Assembly (NCBI GenBank): GCA_022316685.1
Contig: JAKJHU010000107.1
Location: 1,612,001-1,676,000 of the forward strand
Source: Progne subis subis
Taxonomy: Eukaryota > Chordata > Aves > Passeriformes > Hirundinidae
Direction of reading: 5' to 3'
Length of the DNA: 64,000 bases
How positions within the stretch are numbered: position 1 is the stretch's first letter; each line of letters opens with the position of its first letter. The notes beneath the pieces were generated by a model. That model saw nothing but the letters and a program-made list of their open reading frames with translations, made no database searches and was not told where the DNA came from. This document shows positions 26,028 through 37,614 of this stretch, one piece after another. Both the position numbers and the translations under genes were made by a program.

Positions 26028-26786
26028 TGTCTTGGTTTTGAAAGACAGTTGTCTGTCAGGGAAAGCTAGACCCCCCCTTGGAATGGAGAATGTAAACCCC
26101 CTTCTCTCCAAATTATTATAATTTTGCAGTTAGGGACTTTGAAGCAAAGATATGGGAATAGGAGTAACAGTTCTCTACTAGGAACATGAAAGAAAAAAAC
26201 AAAAAACCAAAAAACCCCTCACAAATGTTGTAGTAGTAGTACAAAAAACCAAGCAAGGTAGCAAACAAAAATCTTGGAAAAACTCTGACAGAGTCAGGGA
26301 TACGACCTGGCACTCTGGTGGTCAGGGTGTTGGAAGCAGTCCAAATAAGTCCTCCTGGAGTAACAGATGTGGTTCTGTGGAGTAGAGATGGTCCTATAGA
26401 AAGTCCAGTGGTGACGAGATGGGTCTGGTCTTCCTCCAGGAATCCAGTGGAAAAAAACAGGATACCTTGTGTCTTTCAGTCCCAGTTTTTATCTAGCTAG
26501 GAACAGCTGGCTCCCCACACTGTGTGGAGCATCTCACAATGGGATGATGAAATGTCACGTCATTGGTGGGCCCTAATGGCCCATTATCAGAAGATGTCCC
26601 CCTGGAGGATGGAGGGGTGGTGAAAGAGATAAGAAACACTGCCCCACCTGGTTTTAATGGCTGGGCCATTATCAGAAGGCATCTGCCTCCCTCCCCCCTG
26701 GAGTCAGAAGAATAAAACATCTCCCAAAAAACAGCTTTCAACAGATGAAATAGAATACACATTTTTAGGTTACATAATCCAAGACA
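26028..26786 (-). mobile_element. ERVL-like solo LTR
   Basis: A minus-strand LTR of 759 bp with inverted termini TGTCTTGG...CCAAGACA. The flanks GTATG (26023-26027) and GTGTG (26787-26791) look like a 5-bp TSD with one mismatch, as for ERVL. On the minus strand a TATA-like GATAAAAACTGGG lies at about 26489-26501. The end that shares CCAAGACA with the provirus 3' LTR at 9687 is followed (plus strand) by a GACAGTTGTCTG block and an AATTATTATAATT block, also echoed at the provirus 3' end. No internal viral genes are attached, so this is a solo LTR. Open frames inside are fortuitous. Confidence 0.8.
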
Positions 26787-26791
26787 GTGTG

Positions 26792-28079
26792 ACACGTAAA
26801 TAACTGACTTCATATAGATACATATCACATTAAAAAAACAAACAAAACAAAAAACAAACCTGACAAACAAAAAATCCCAGTATCAGATTTCTGACTCATT
26901 TTTCCCCATTTTTCCCCATCTCCTTCCCAAACATGTCAAAGAAATTTGGCCATGCCCAAACTACTATATTTTTTTTCTTTTTTCTCCCCTTGGATTCATC
27001 AGCAAACAAATCTTAGTTTCCTCTTCTTGTTTAGCAGTTTTTACTATACAGCTTAGTTTTCTGTTCTTCTATTTGTTTGAACATTTTCTGAGAAACAGCT
27101 TGATGCAGAACAGTGTTGCTACTTGGCAAAGCTTTGATACTGGTGCAAAGCAAAATGACTTTATATTTAAGAGTAGGCATAGGATGCAGTTTAAAACATT
27201 GCTAAGCAAAGTGTGTGTATGACCATAGAAAATACTTTGTTTGTGTTAGAGGCAGAAATCTTGGGGAGTAGCTCCCCCGTTGTGAAGAAGACTCAAAGTC
27301 AGAAAGAGGTCTTCGTGAAAATGGCTAGTAAAGAGTGCAGGAAAAGGAAAGCAGAAAGGAACAGTTGTCATGGGGTATGCAGAATTTATTCTTCATTAGT
27401 TAGTTAATGAGACAGTTTATTCTGCATATGTAATGCCTTTTTTTTTTTTTTTTTTGCTTACGTGTCAGAAAAACTCCAATTTGTTCTAATAACTCCATGA
27501 AGCTAATATTAGAGTAAGTGATAAGTCACTGCTATGTGTGATATCATTATCTATTCAGCAGGGAGTGATAGAAACCTACTGAATAAGAACTCCATGATTC
27601 TGAGTCAGTCTCAGATTATCTCTTTATTCATATTTGCAGATTACTCAAACTTCCACTCCTCTTTTGTGAGCTGGGTGAACTAGATACAAGCTAAAAGGCT
27701 TCATGAATATCTCTAATCTTCACAAAGAGAAAGGATACAAACTAAGGGAAGAAGGACATGATGTAACTTCATAATATTGCTTCAGAAAATCTTTGAAGTG
27801 TAATATTTAATTACAGTATATTACTGTCAGATAGAATGCAGGTAATAGTTTTAATAAATTTATTTATTTTAAAATAGATACTATAATGTGAAAAATTCTA
27901 ACTCAACTTTCCAAGGACAGCAAGGCAAACACATTAGACATCACTTCAGTATGGCCATGTGCTATTTCTTTCTCTTTTTGGTCATTTTCTCTTTGAGGAG
28001 GAAGAACAACAGAATGCAGGGCAGTTTAGAGGCAGAAATCCTAAAGCAGCTGAAAGACACCAGGCAATAGTTATAGAAG
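26792..28079. other. No recognisable gene or element
   Basis: AT-rich DNA with a poly(T) run at about 27439-27456. Short frames carry no recognised motif. Confidence 0.5.
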
Positions 28080-28084
28080 ATAAC
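28080..28084. repeat. 5-bp target-site duplication, left copy (ATAAC)
   Basis: ATAAC directly before the TGTCATGG terminus. It is repeated exactly at 29609-29613. Confidence 0.8.
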
Positions 28085-29608
28085 TGTCATGGGTTAGTAA
28101 AGTTTGGTTTTTTAGTTATAGAAGAATGTAGAATAATTCTCCAGGTCAGGACCTGGGAATTGCTTTAGAAAGGACAGGGACCTATCAGAGAGTTAGTTGG
28201 AATATTGGCATCTGTTCTGACCACTGAAAATTGTCTGCTACAACTATGGGAAGTACCATATAAAACCCCTTGATTTCCTGTAGGTGGGTCTTTTTGTTTC
28301 TTTTCTTTGGCCAGAGAGAGACAGGTAACATCGAGTTGGGCCTACTCCCCCCTTTTTGGGGGGGATCTGGCCTGAGGCCTGGCCGGATTCCATCGTATCC
28401 TGGGGAGTGGGGGGAAGGAGAGGTTGCTGTTTTACGACAACTACTTTCTCCAAACTTCTCTGGAGCAGGGAGAGATCTCTGCCGTGCCCCTGATAAGAGC
28501 TATGGGCACCATTTAGGCTGAGACCCCCCTGATTTACACCGAGGGGTGGGCTGAGAAGGCATTTATGATCCTGTCTGGTTTTTTTGTGATTCCGGACTGC
28601 CCGGGTGCTCTGATCTCTGATGTTTCTGTGAGTTCTTCCTCCCTCACCAGCGCGGCCTTGAACATCTAACACCATGAGCTACAGAGGGAGAGACAAAAAC
28701 TCTGGGCAGATTTAACCCTTTCCTGGTAACATGAAGCTTCCAGAGCTTGGCCCTTCTCTGAGAGAGTAAAAAAGGACAGAGTGAACATAAAGAAAAAAAC
28801 AGCATGAAGTCAGTAGAGCAAGAGTGAAAAGACTATTGGGACAGAGGGTTGAAGAGTTGGTTGTTCCATTCTTACTTGAGCCATGGAAATGAAATCTATA
28901 TTTAGATCATTCCTTTAAATCATGAGAAAGATATGCATTTGGGGAGATGATTGTTTAGATTTGTGTGTGGATTTGAGCAAAAGTGTTTGTGATGGACTAA
29001 GATATTAATCCCATAAGATGCTTGAACAGGGATAAAAAGCCCTCTGCGCCAGTGAAGAAGTGAGAAGATATTCTGTACCTTGAGATGAAGTTGCTCTTTG
29101 ATTTAGAGTTATTCATCTTTAAAAGGTGACACCCCAGTATGCAAGAGTCTAAGACCCATGACCCATAATCAGCTTGGGGACCTGCTAATGGGAGGGTCAC
29201 AAAGGCAGGTTTCTCCAGGCGGTTGTTTTTGTGACAGTTTAAAACCCACAAGAGAACTGTTCTAAGTTGTCAGTGGGATCCATGACTCTAAGAGAGACTC
29301 TTCCCCTAAAGAATTGATGAAAGACTATTGTCAGATAGTGAAACTGACTGAAAATTACAAGTTTTGTCTCTTTATGTTGTTTTGTAGGAAGTGAACGGTT
29401 TGTAAGGGGAGGGAAGAGTGTTTTTGAAGTTCCATTCTATTTTAGTTTTTTTCCAACTTTTTTTTTTTTTTCTGTTCTTTTAGAGTGTGTTAATAAAACT
29501 ATTTGTTAATTTTTAAAGTTGAGCCTGCTTTGTTTTTCTCCTAGTCTCTCACCCACAGAAAAAGAGTGAGTACTAAGACCAGAATTTAGTGAATGTGAAA
29601 CCACTACA
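28085..29608 (+). mobile_element. Long (about 1.5 kb) ERVL-like LTR element
   Basis: An element starting TGTCATGG and ending CCACTACA, flanked by exact ATAAC duplications. This fits a 5-bp-TSD (ERVL-like) insertion. A TATA-like CATATAAAACC lies about 170 bp from the start and an AATAAA at about 29492-29497, roughly 110 bp from the end. Read as one LTR, this implies an R region of about 1.2 kb, which is unusually long. No gag, pol or env coding is visible and no inner LTR copy is evident. It may be a long solo LTR, a non-autonomous element or an LTR with an unrecognised insertion. A CCCCCC-TTTTT-GGGGGGG hairpin lies at about 28347-28364. Confidence 0.75.
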
Positions 29609-29613
29609 ATAAC
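29609..29613. repeat. 5-bp target-site duplication, right copy (ATAAC)
   Basis: Exact copy of 28080-28084. It fixes the right end of the element. Confidence 0.8.
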
Positions 29614-30674
29614 AAACACTAGGAAGACAGAAGAGTGGTTTAACAGGAAATATTAATAGAATGTTTTTGACTGACTTAAAATAATGAAGGACCTACAGCT
29701 GTTTTATGAGCTCGATAAAACCCTGGATCATTACATATTCCAAAAATATTTACAGCTTTTCTTCTTCTTCAAGCTGTTTCCCACCCCAGTCTCTCTTCCT
29801 TCCTTCCTTACAGTACAAACATCCTGAGAAATTTGTCCCTAACAAGCAAGATTTGATTTCTCCTGCAGCTGCTGCTCACACTGGATGTACCGCAAATCTG
29901 TAACAGCATATGGCACAGAGAAAACTGAAGCCAAAAAGTAAACGGTACACAGCAATTTTTCAGCTCACCATAAGAAAAAATTTGCCTTTCTAGGTTAATT
30001 TTAGGCAGACTTAAATACCTTTCTTTTCATTTACAAGATTAGACTGAATTTAAACTGTGATGGCAACCTCTGGATGCATCTTGGCGGATTTACCATTTCA
30101 GATTTTGACTAGTTTAAGAATTTATATAGCACTCTGTTTCAGTGATACTTTCAGTGTGTGATCTATGGCTACAAGAAACAGCAAATCAATTTTTAGGATA
30201 ACTTGTTTTCAGGCATCTGAGGAGAAGTGAGATTCCATTAACTCCATCAATCACCTCCCAAATCATTTTTCCCTTAGGAATGGTGAAATAACTTGCTGTC
30301 CTGATAGATGCTTAGGGCCAACACAGAAATAAACAGAAGGGAAAACCCAGAAAAAAAAATTTCTGTGTTCATTATTATTAGAGGAAAAATTAGCTTTCTG
30401 ATCCACACTTTTTTTTCTTACATTTCTGTTGAGATCTGAGGTAATTTTGGATACTCATGTCAGTTATAATTCATAATCCAGGATTTTTTCAGCCTATTTT
30501 TCTTCTCCATGATTGTTCTCTGTTTACAATCCACCTGATCACAGGTAGCTGTCATTGCATGGAGAGAGGAGGGATGAAGATACAAGAATGGTTAGGATGT
30601 CTGGAAAATACAGTTTATTCTTAATGAAAAGGCTGCTTCTGTTTCTGCATTTCAATGTGGTGGGGTTTTTTTGT

Positions 30675-30712
<38 letters not shown>

Positions 30713-31977
30713 TTTGTTTTTTTTTTTTTTTTTGTTTTGGGTTTTTTTTGTGTTTTTTTTTTTAATTACTGCATAGGATTTGAAAAAGTGACACATAGAG
30801 ATGCTCTCAACTTCATCTGAGGACAAGAAGCAACAAAAGTGAGTGTAATAAAAATAAAAGAAGCATTTCTTCATAATTTTATTTGTTCAGAGAGTAACTT
30901 ACATCAAAAGAGGTTACTCAAGGAAGAATTAGTATCAATAGAAATAAGTATTTCTAATAAGGAAAATTTATAGTAATTATCTCAAAGGACCGGAGAGATC
31001 ATGCTGACAAGTTTTCTTCTACTGAATTTCATATTTTTCACTTCTGAATTAAATTTTCTCCTGCATGTCTTTCTTGCATTTTACTGATCAACCATGATTA
31101 AATTTTTCAAAGGCAAATTTACAGTAATTGCAAACAACTGCTATCTCCAGTAATATAGATAAGATTATACTGTCTTGCATCACAGATAAAGAACTCACAA
31201 TAGCTTATTCAAAATATAGTGCAAAGTTTCATGCTATCACTTGATAAACAGGTGAACACCAGATTTTTTACTAGGACAATTTTGACACTTTTGTTTTAAT
31301 CAGAGAATTGGAGAGGAATGGAAAGTTAAAATGTGGGAATGGTCAATGACCATTCAATTACTACAGAGCTTAAGCTTTTATGAATTATATAATTTTACTT
31401 ACACTCCAAGGAAAACAAGTAATAATTGATAAATCAAGCTATGTGAAATTAACACCCTTCACCAGAGATTTGTGGAGAGACTGGTAAAAAACTGGTTAGG
31501 ACGATGGGATTTTTTTTATTATTTTTTTTTAATAATAACCAATTGCTTACTTTAAAAAGGGTTTGTTTTGCCTTTTTGTTGTTGTGTGAGGAGCCAGCTT
31601 ATATAACTAGATAAAAAACATATCTAGGAAAAAATACTATTTTAAAAAAGGGAAAACCCTATTGTACATGGAGCTACTGAAATAGGAGAACAAAGCATTT
31701 TATTTGGCAGGATTATTGAAGAACTAAATTTTAGTATGTCTGTGAACCAGTAAATTGCAGATACTATAAAACAAAAGCTGCAAGCTAAAGAAATTAACAG
31801 TAAACTACTGAGTTAATTTCTGTAACTGTAAAGACAAATGGACAAAAATACTATAAAAACTTCAAGCACTGAAATTACTCCGTGCCAATTTTGGGGTAAG
31901 CCATACTTCTTCACTTTCATGTCTTTATCTTTCTCTTACGCCTTCCTCCCCTCTTCTCTGTTTTTTTTCTTTCTTTT

Positions 31978-32008
<31 letters not shown>

Positions 32009-32638
32009 GGTTGTTGTTGTTTTTTTTTCCCATAATCATCTCTTTTTTTGTCTAGTTTCTGAGTTCTTTGTACGCAACCACAAAAGTACCCTTTCATTAG
32101 AATTCCTCCTTCTGAAGCAGCCCTTCCTCCTAACAGTTATTAATACCTTCAGGTCTTCTGAGCCATTTGCCCTCAATCTTGCCTGCACCTTCTCTTTAAC
32201 TCAATTGAAGACAATGACCACACCTGACACATGTTACCAGTCACACAAATGGGTTCAGCAAGAGGTGGAGCATGGATTTTACCTGCTGTTTGTTGGTAAG
32301 ATTATCTGACCAGCTTTGTAGGGGTCGATCTCTAGAAGCCTTACTCCAAAGGGGTGGAGATGTGTCAGGAAGATATGGTAAACAATATCTGTCTCTAACA
32401 GACCTTCTGGGGATCCTAACAAGGATGTTGATTTGAAAGGCAAAATGTTGATACTCAGTGTAAAGCATGTGTGAGTGCTGAAAGAGAAGATATTTTGCCA
32501 ATAGTGTGAATCAGAGAAAGGTTCTCTTAAAGTATCAAAAGAGCTCTAAAATGGTATCTATCAGGAGAATGTAGAGCATTCAGAGAGCAGTGGGATGCAG
32601 ATATGTACAGTACTGATGTTTGCAAAATTGGCACAGCA
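29614..32638. other. No recognisable gene; long T-rich tracts
   Basis: AT-rich DNA with a roughly 100-bp T-rich tract (about 30664-30763, T runs broken by single G or GGG) and a poly(T) run at about 31979-32008. Open frames here are poly-Phe or poly-Lys artefacts of these tracts. Confidence 0.55.
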
Positions 32639-32644
32639 GCTATC
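32639..32644. repeat. 6-bp target-site duplication, left copy (GCTATC)
   Basis: GCTATC directly precedes the LTR start and is repeated exactly at 33319-33324. Confidence 0.9.
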
Positions 32645-33318
32645 TGTGGCGGTGCGAGAACTGTTTTATTAGGTTTTTATAAGAAGTTTTATGTTATAGT
32701 TCATTTCACTGTATCCCCAGTTCTGTAACCCTTTTAGCTTTCTGTATAACAAGGTGTTGTGTGTCAATCATCCCACCCCTCACCTGACCTGGACCATCCC
32801 CTCTGCCCCCCTCGCTCTGGGGCAGCCTGTCTATTACTTCGGGATCCCTCCCAAGATTGGGAAATCTCAGAGGGAGAGCGTGGAGTGATAGGTTGCCTCA
32901 GGGTGGATTCCTTTGCCCTTGATTTTAGTGGTCCGAGGCTTGGAGGCGGCCACAACTTGTTACCCCCTGAATCCCCTGATTTGTTGTCTTGTTGTAACCC
33001 CCCCTGAACCCCTCCCCCAATTATAAGGTGGAGGAGGGAGATTCAAACTCTCTCTAGCTGCTCTCTGGCCTCTCTGACCTGCAGTTTGGACTAGCTGTGG
33101 TGCTACCGCAGTTAGGCCTGAATAAACATCTTTTATCCTGCTAAGCTGAGAACCATCCTTTTCTGCTGCCACTGCTGTCACAACTGCTGCTGAGAAGCCA
33201 AGCCAGCAGGTAAAGATAACCTGCGTGCCTATCCGAACTGGGAACATCTTGTAGCTGTGCAGATCTGAGCTAGCCGGAGGCCAGTGTCCGCCCGGTGCGG
33301 AGAAGGAACACAGCTACA
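32645..33318 (+). mobile_element. Class II-like solo LTR, copy 3
   Basis: A plus-strand solo LTR of 674 bp, starting TGTGGCGGTGCGAGAAC and ending CAGCTACA. It has perfect 6-bp GCTATC duplications on each side. A TATA-like AATTATAAGG lies at about 33020-33029 and AATAAA at 33121-33126. It resembles the minus-strand copy at 9920-10615 base for base over long stretches, so both probably come from one young family. No internal viral sequence remains, which implies LTR-LTR recombination. Confidence 0.92.
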
Positions 33319-33324
33319 GCTATC
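33319..33324. repeat. 6-bp target-site duplication, right copy (GCTATC)
   Basis: Exact copy of 32639-32644. Confidence 0.9.
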
Positions 33325-34336
33325 TAAGCACATGCATATTTCCACAGAATAAATTTAACATGTCTAAACACTCACTGGGTCCTTTTTGGGTCTATGCATC
33401 AGCAGAACCATGAAAAGCATATGTCAGACGCTGACTTTGCCTGTGTATTAAATCTTACTTACTAAAAGGGTGCTTATTAAATCTTTTACGATAGAGGGGA
33501 AGAATGAGATGGCATCATAGCTTAACTAAGGTTTTGTCAAAATCACAGTGCTATCTGTTTCCCTCATTAGCAATCTAGGGAAACATGGTAACTGTTAAGA
33601 GAATGTAAAGCTGATTGGATGCCAAAAGTCATTGTCTAGTTACTGGGAGTTGCTGTCAAAGCAGAACATTGTATTGAATAACACTTGATCCTTGCCTTTG
33701 ACAAAAGTATGATGCAGAAGGCGTGTAGAGATTTTAGACAAGTAGATGCAGCAGCAATGACAATGAAAAAAGCAGCAAGGGCAAAATAGCATAAGCTGGC
33801 TATCATAATATTCCCTCTGCAGATTTACTGCATGTTTTTGTTCCTAAAAACAGAAGCTGACAGAGAATTTAGCTACTAGCTCACCAGCTGAAGGGGAAAA
33901 TAAAGACCCACCATTTAATGAGTCTGTCTTCAGTATGTCTCTAGTGTACCATTAGGACATTTTGATGTTCTTTTAACTAGGTGAATTTTTTGTTCTTCAT
34001 GGCAAAATTAGAGTTAATATTAAATAAATGGAAGCATCAACAAATAGTCATTAAATTACATAAAGTAACAAAACATACTCTTAAAGAAACAAAAGATACT
34101 CTTTTCTTATTTTATGGAGTTTAGAGGAAATTAAAAATTAGACTGAAGCTTTGGAATTTTCTTCCCTTGATGTAAATATTGAACAAGTTTGAAGCTCTGC
34201 AATGTTGCCTTTTTTTTTTTTTTTTTAAACGATTATGAAACATATACACAAAACATGGTGAAATTCTGTTGCAGGTCCTGTACTTCCCACAATTTAATAG
34301 ACTTTCTATGGTCATCTTAAAATGCAGTTAGAGTCA
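33325..34336. other. Spacer between two solo LTRs; no gene seen
   Basis: AT-rich DNA with a poly(T) run at about 34209-34226. No recognisable gene. Confidence 0.5.
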
Positions 34337-34342
34337 GTTTCC
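34337..34342. repeat. 6-bp target-site duplication, left copy (GTTTCC)
   Basis: GTTTCC directly precedes the LTR and is repeated exactly at 35056-35061. Confidence 0.9.
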
Positions 34343-35055
34343 TGTGGTGGTGCAAAAGTTGTTTTGTTATGTTCTTAAACATTTTCTATAAACTTTTCTG
34401 TAAGAGTTAGAAGAAGTTGTTTGTAATGGTTTGTTCCGCTGTACCCCCCGTTTTATGTAATGGCTCCTCCCCTGGGAGTCTGTTATATAACAAGTCGTTT
34501 TCTGTCAATCATCCCACTCCCCCACCTGTCCCTGTCAATCCCCTCTCTCTCCTCTTGGGCGCCCTGTTTGTCACTTCGGGGCCCTTCCCTGGTTTCTGGA
34601 AAGATCAAGGGAGGGCGTCAAGTGATAGGCTGGTGCCTGGGAAATCCCCTACCCCCTTCTTGTGGTTGGATCATTGTTTAAGAGTTAATACCCCCTGCTA
34701 CACCCCCATGTTCCTTGGCTGAACCATTGTTGCCACCCCTTGATCCTCCCCTCTTTTTAAGTCGTTGCAAAGCTTTGTTCTGGGCTCTCTCTGGGCAGCT
34801 GTTGTCTGAGGCGGAGCTCCTTGCCGGACTCCCCTTGAATAAACCATCCTTAACCCTGCTTGAGAGAGTCGACCCTTTATCCGTCGCCACGGTCGTGACA
34901 CCATTTGGTCTGCTTGCTGGTGTGGGGGAACCAAGACCCCACAGGGAAGAGGTTGCTTGCCCTGCCTGCAACCCTGACCTAATCACGTTAGCCACAGTGC
35001 GGAATCTAAGCTAGCCTGTGGCCAGCGCCTGCCAGGCGCAGAGGACACTGCGACA
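34343..35055 (+). mobile_element. Class II-like solo LTR, copy 4 (diverged subfamily)
   Basis: A plus-strand solo LTR of 713 bp, starting TGTGGTGGTGCAAAAG and ending CTGCGACA, with perfect 6-bp GTTTCC duplications. It shares the overall layout and several blocks with copies 1-3 (GTCAATCATCCCAC, a TGTCACTTCGGG-like block and the start motif). It differs widely elsewhere, so it is a distinct subfamily. AATAAA lies at 34838-34843 and a TATA-like TTTTTAAG at about 34754-34761. Several overlapping frames inside are translations of the LTR only. Confidence 0.92.
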
Positions 35056-35061
35056 GTTTCC
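35056..35061. repeat. 6-bp target-site duplication, right copy (GTTTCC)
   Basis: Exact copy of 34337-34342. Confidence 0.9.
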
Positions 35062-36294
35062 AAATGTTTAATTTTATTTTTCCACGTGCATGAAACAATT
35101 TATTGTTTGTTTTCAGTGTGTAAAAGTATGATGACACCCATGTTCCTAGTTATTAAGAAGGCAGGATGTAAGAGGAGGTATGACATGAAAAAAACCTGGG
35201 TTTTGTCATGTGAATCAATTATGAAAGTAGTTTTGACTGCTGGATAATAAATAGTGATTTAAATGAAAGTAGAGCTTTATAAGAGAGGAAAGAAAAGACT
35301 TTGCTAAATTAGATCTATATAGAGATGATGTTTGAGCATAGAAAAATTAATTGTCTAATTGGAATGGCAAAATAATTCATTAAAAACGATTAAAACCACT
35401 TTTCTAATTTTGCAAGTGTGACCAATGGATTATGAGATATCATAATGTTATTACTGGAATAGAAGGATGAGAAATAAGATTTACCTGGATTACAGAAGAA
35501 AAAGGCTGAATTATATAAAATGCAATAGTTCTACAGCACTTAAATATTTTTTCCAGGATTTTTTTTTTTAATACATACTTTCTTCTGTTTAGGCAGAGGT
35601 TGGTTAAAAATATGGTTACTATCACAGGTATTTAAGTGTACCTTACTTTAAACTGAGTTTATAAGGCTTGGGATAATCTCTCAAAAATTTTAGAGCTCTG
35701 CAAGCAATAACCAGATGAAATCACCTCTTGTTTAGTGGAATACTGTTGAATAAAGCACACAAAATCTCTGTACAGGCTGAATATTGCAAAAAAATCTTAC
35801 AGAATCCAGAAGAAATCTACTGGAAATTCTGGTTTCAGTTAAAAAATCTGTGTTTATTTTTCAGGCAGATTTTTTTTTTTTTTTTTACCCAAAATTAATT
35901 AATTAGTTAATATCTTGTTTGTCAGAATTTTGTTTGTGCACCAGAATATTTTGAAAGAGACATTATTTTTCAACAAGCCATTAGACCAGGCTTAGGTGGA
36001 TCTTTGTAGAGTTGAGATAACTCTTCTTTTTGTCTCTGGGTGCATCTTGGGAGGTGTTCCTGACCTAGTTGTTATATCAGTTCTTTTACTACAGAGTGAA
36101 GAATCTCAAATCTTTCTTTAGGGAAAACAGATGACAGAGAGGAGTGGTGAGGAAAGAGATATTCTGAAACAGTCAGAAAGAAATAAAAGATGATCTGATG
36201 GTCATGTGATTTTACAGGCTGCTGTAAAGTTTTTTGGTGTGTGTTTTGTTGGTTTTTTTTTTTTGTTTTGTTTTTTTTGTTTTGTTTTGTTTTG

Positions 36295-36325
<31 letters not shown>

Positions 36326-36594
36326 TTCCCCTTCAGCAGATAGGTAAGAAAAAAATGCCTGGCAAGTGCAGCTCATTTTTTCTCAGAATCTGTACTATAC
36401 ATTGTATTACTTCAACAGTTTTTCTATTTGAGCCCTTAAGTCAGGGGTTTAAAACAGTTCTATCTCAGAGACAAAATCCATTAGTTTAATACTGGTTTAT
36501 TAATATGTGAATGAGCCGTTATTGCCAAGGCCAAGAATAGCAAAGGCACCATCAATTTTATTTCTCCCCATCATTTTTTCCCTCTGTCACCATG
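35062..36594. other. No recognisable gene; contains (GTTTT)n
   Basis: AT-rich DNA with poly(T) at about 35870-35886 and a pentanucleotide repeat near 36279-36320. Confidence 0.5.
36279..36320. repeat. (GTTTT)n microsatellite
   Basis: About eight GTTTT units preceded by a less regular T/G-rich run from about 36240. It encodes the low-complexity Phe/Cys/Val frame at 36241-36489. Confidence 0.9.
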
Positions 36595-36838
36595 TGCCTG
36601 AGTATTTGCTCAAATACTTCTTGAACTCTGTCAGTCGTGGTGCTGTGAAAACTTCTCTGGGGAGCCTGTTCCGTGCCCACCCGCCCTCAGATGGATGAAA
36701 CTTTTTCTAATATTCAACCCAAACCTCCCCTGACACAACTTCAGACCATTCCCTCCGGCCTTGCCACTGGTTACCACAGGGAAGAGATCAGTGTCTGCCC
36801 TTCCTCTTCCCCCCACAAAGAAGCTGCAGATTGCAATG
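36595..36838 (-). mobile_element. CR1 LINE 3' fragment
   Basis: A minus-strand fragment of the CR1 3' region. The plus strand carries the complement of typical CR1 phrases (ACTTCTCTGGGGAGCCTGTT and a CCAAACCTCCCCTGACACA-like block). It ends abruptly on both sides. Confidence 0.8.
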
Positions 36839-37614
36839 ACGTCAATTTGCTGCCTATATTTGTTAGAGGAACAAAAGTAAACAGGATTATATGCTCAAAG
36901 TCCTCAAAATATTTATTAGTTATTTATTATTAGGAACTTTCTAGTTCCAAATAATACAAACTTAACAAGTGCCATTTTTATTTCTGCTCTGTGTTCTAGA
37001 GCTTCTGATATTGCATGCTTGTAAGAATTTTCTTGCTTGTCCCCCCAAATTACATATTTCTGTGGTTTATTATTTTTGTTTTTTCATTTGGTGGCTATCA
37101 GTACACAGATATATGTGAATTTAATAAAGATAAACAAAAAGCTTTGTTCTGAATGGCAATAACTTCAGAAAGACATGTTTTGAAGGGAAAAAATCTTCCA
37201 AGTGTGTTTTGTAGTGCTGTTGCCTACATTAAATTAATTTTGTCACCTCATTCTTTGGTTACCCATTCTTATAACTGCTGGTTGGAATTTCTTAATTGGG
37301 AAGACTAAAAATTATTTTGTATTACTTTACAATTTTGTCATGTCACTTTTCTCTATCTTTAGTGTTTCCCTAATGATAGATCTTTTTTAAAGGTTGAAAA
37401 GTATCTCTTCTCTTCCTCTTTCCTCTGTGTAATGTGTACTGTTAGCCCAATTGGTAAACAAGAGTAAGTGGCTCTGTTTTGAATTTAAGATAATTTTGAG
37501 GAATCTAATCCTTCTTGTTTTATTCACAAGAATTACAAAAAATGTTGGAATTGCCTTTAAAAATTTCTTCCATCTAATTATACAGTTTCTATATAGGAAG
37601 CATTCAGTAATGCA
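36839..37614. other. No recognisable gene or element
   Basis: AT-rich DNA between two CR1 fragments, with nothing recognisable. Confidence 0.5.

Noticed and set aside
28244..28675. 143-codon minus-strand frame with Gly/Pro-rich content
   Set aside because: It lies within the long LTR element and antisense to its TATA-proximal region.
32645..35055. One provirus with two plus-strand LTRs enclosing 1.0 kb
   Set aside because: The TSDs differ (GCTATC and GTTTCC), each pair matches perfectly around its own LTR, and the LTRs belong to different subfamilies.
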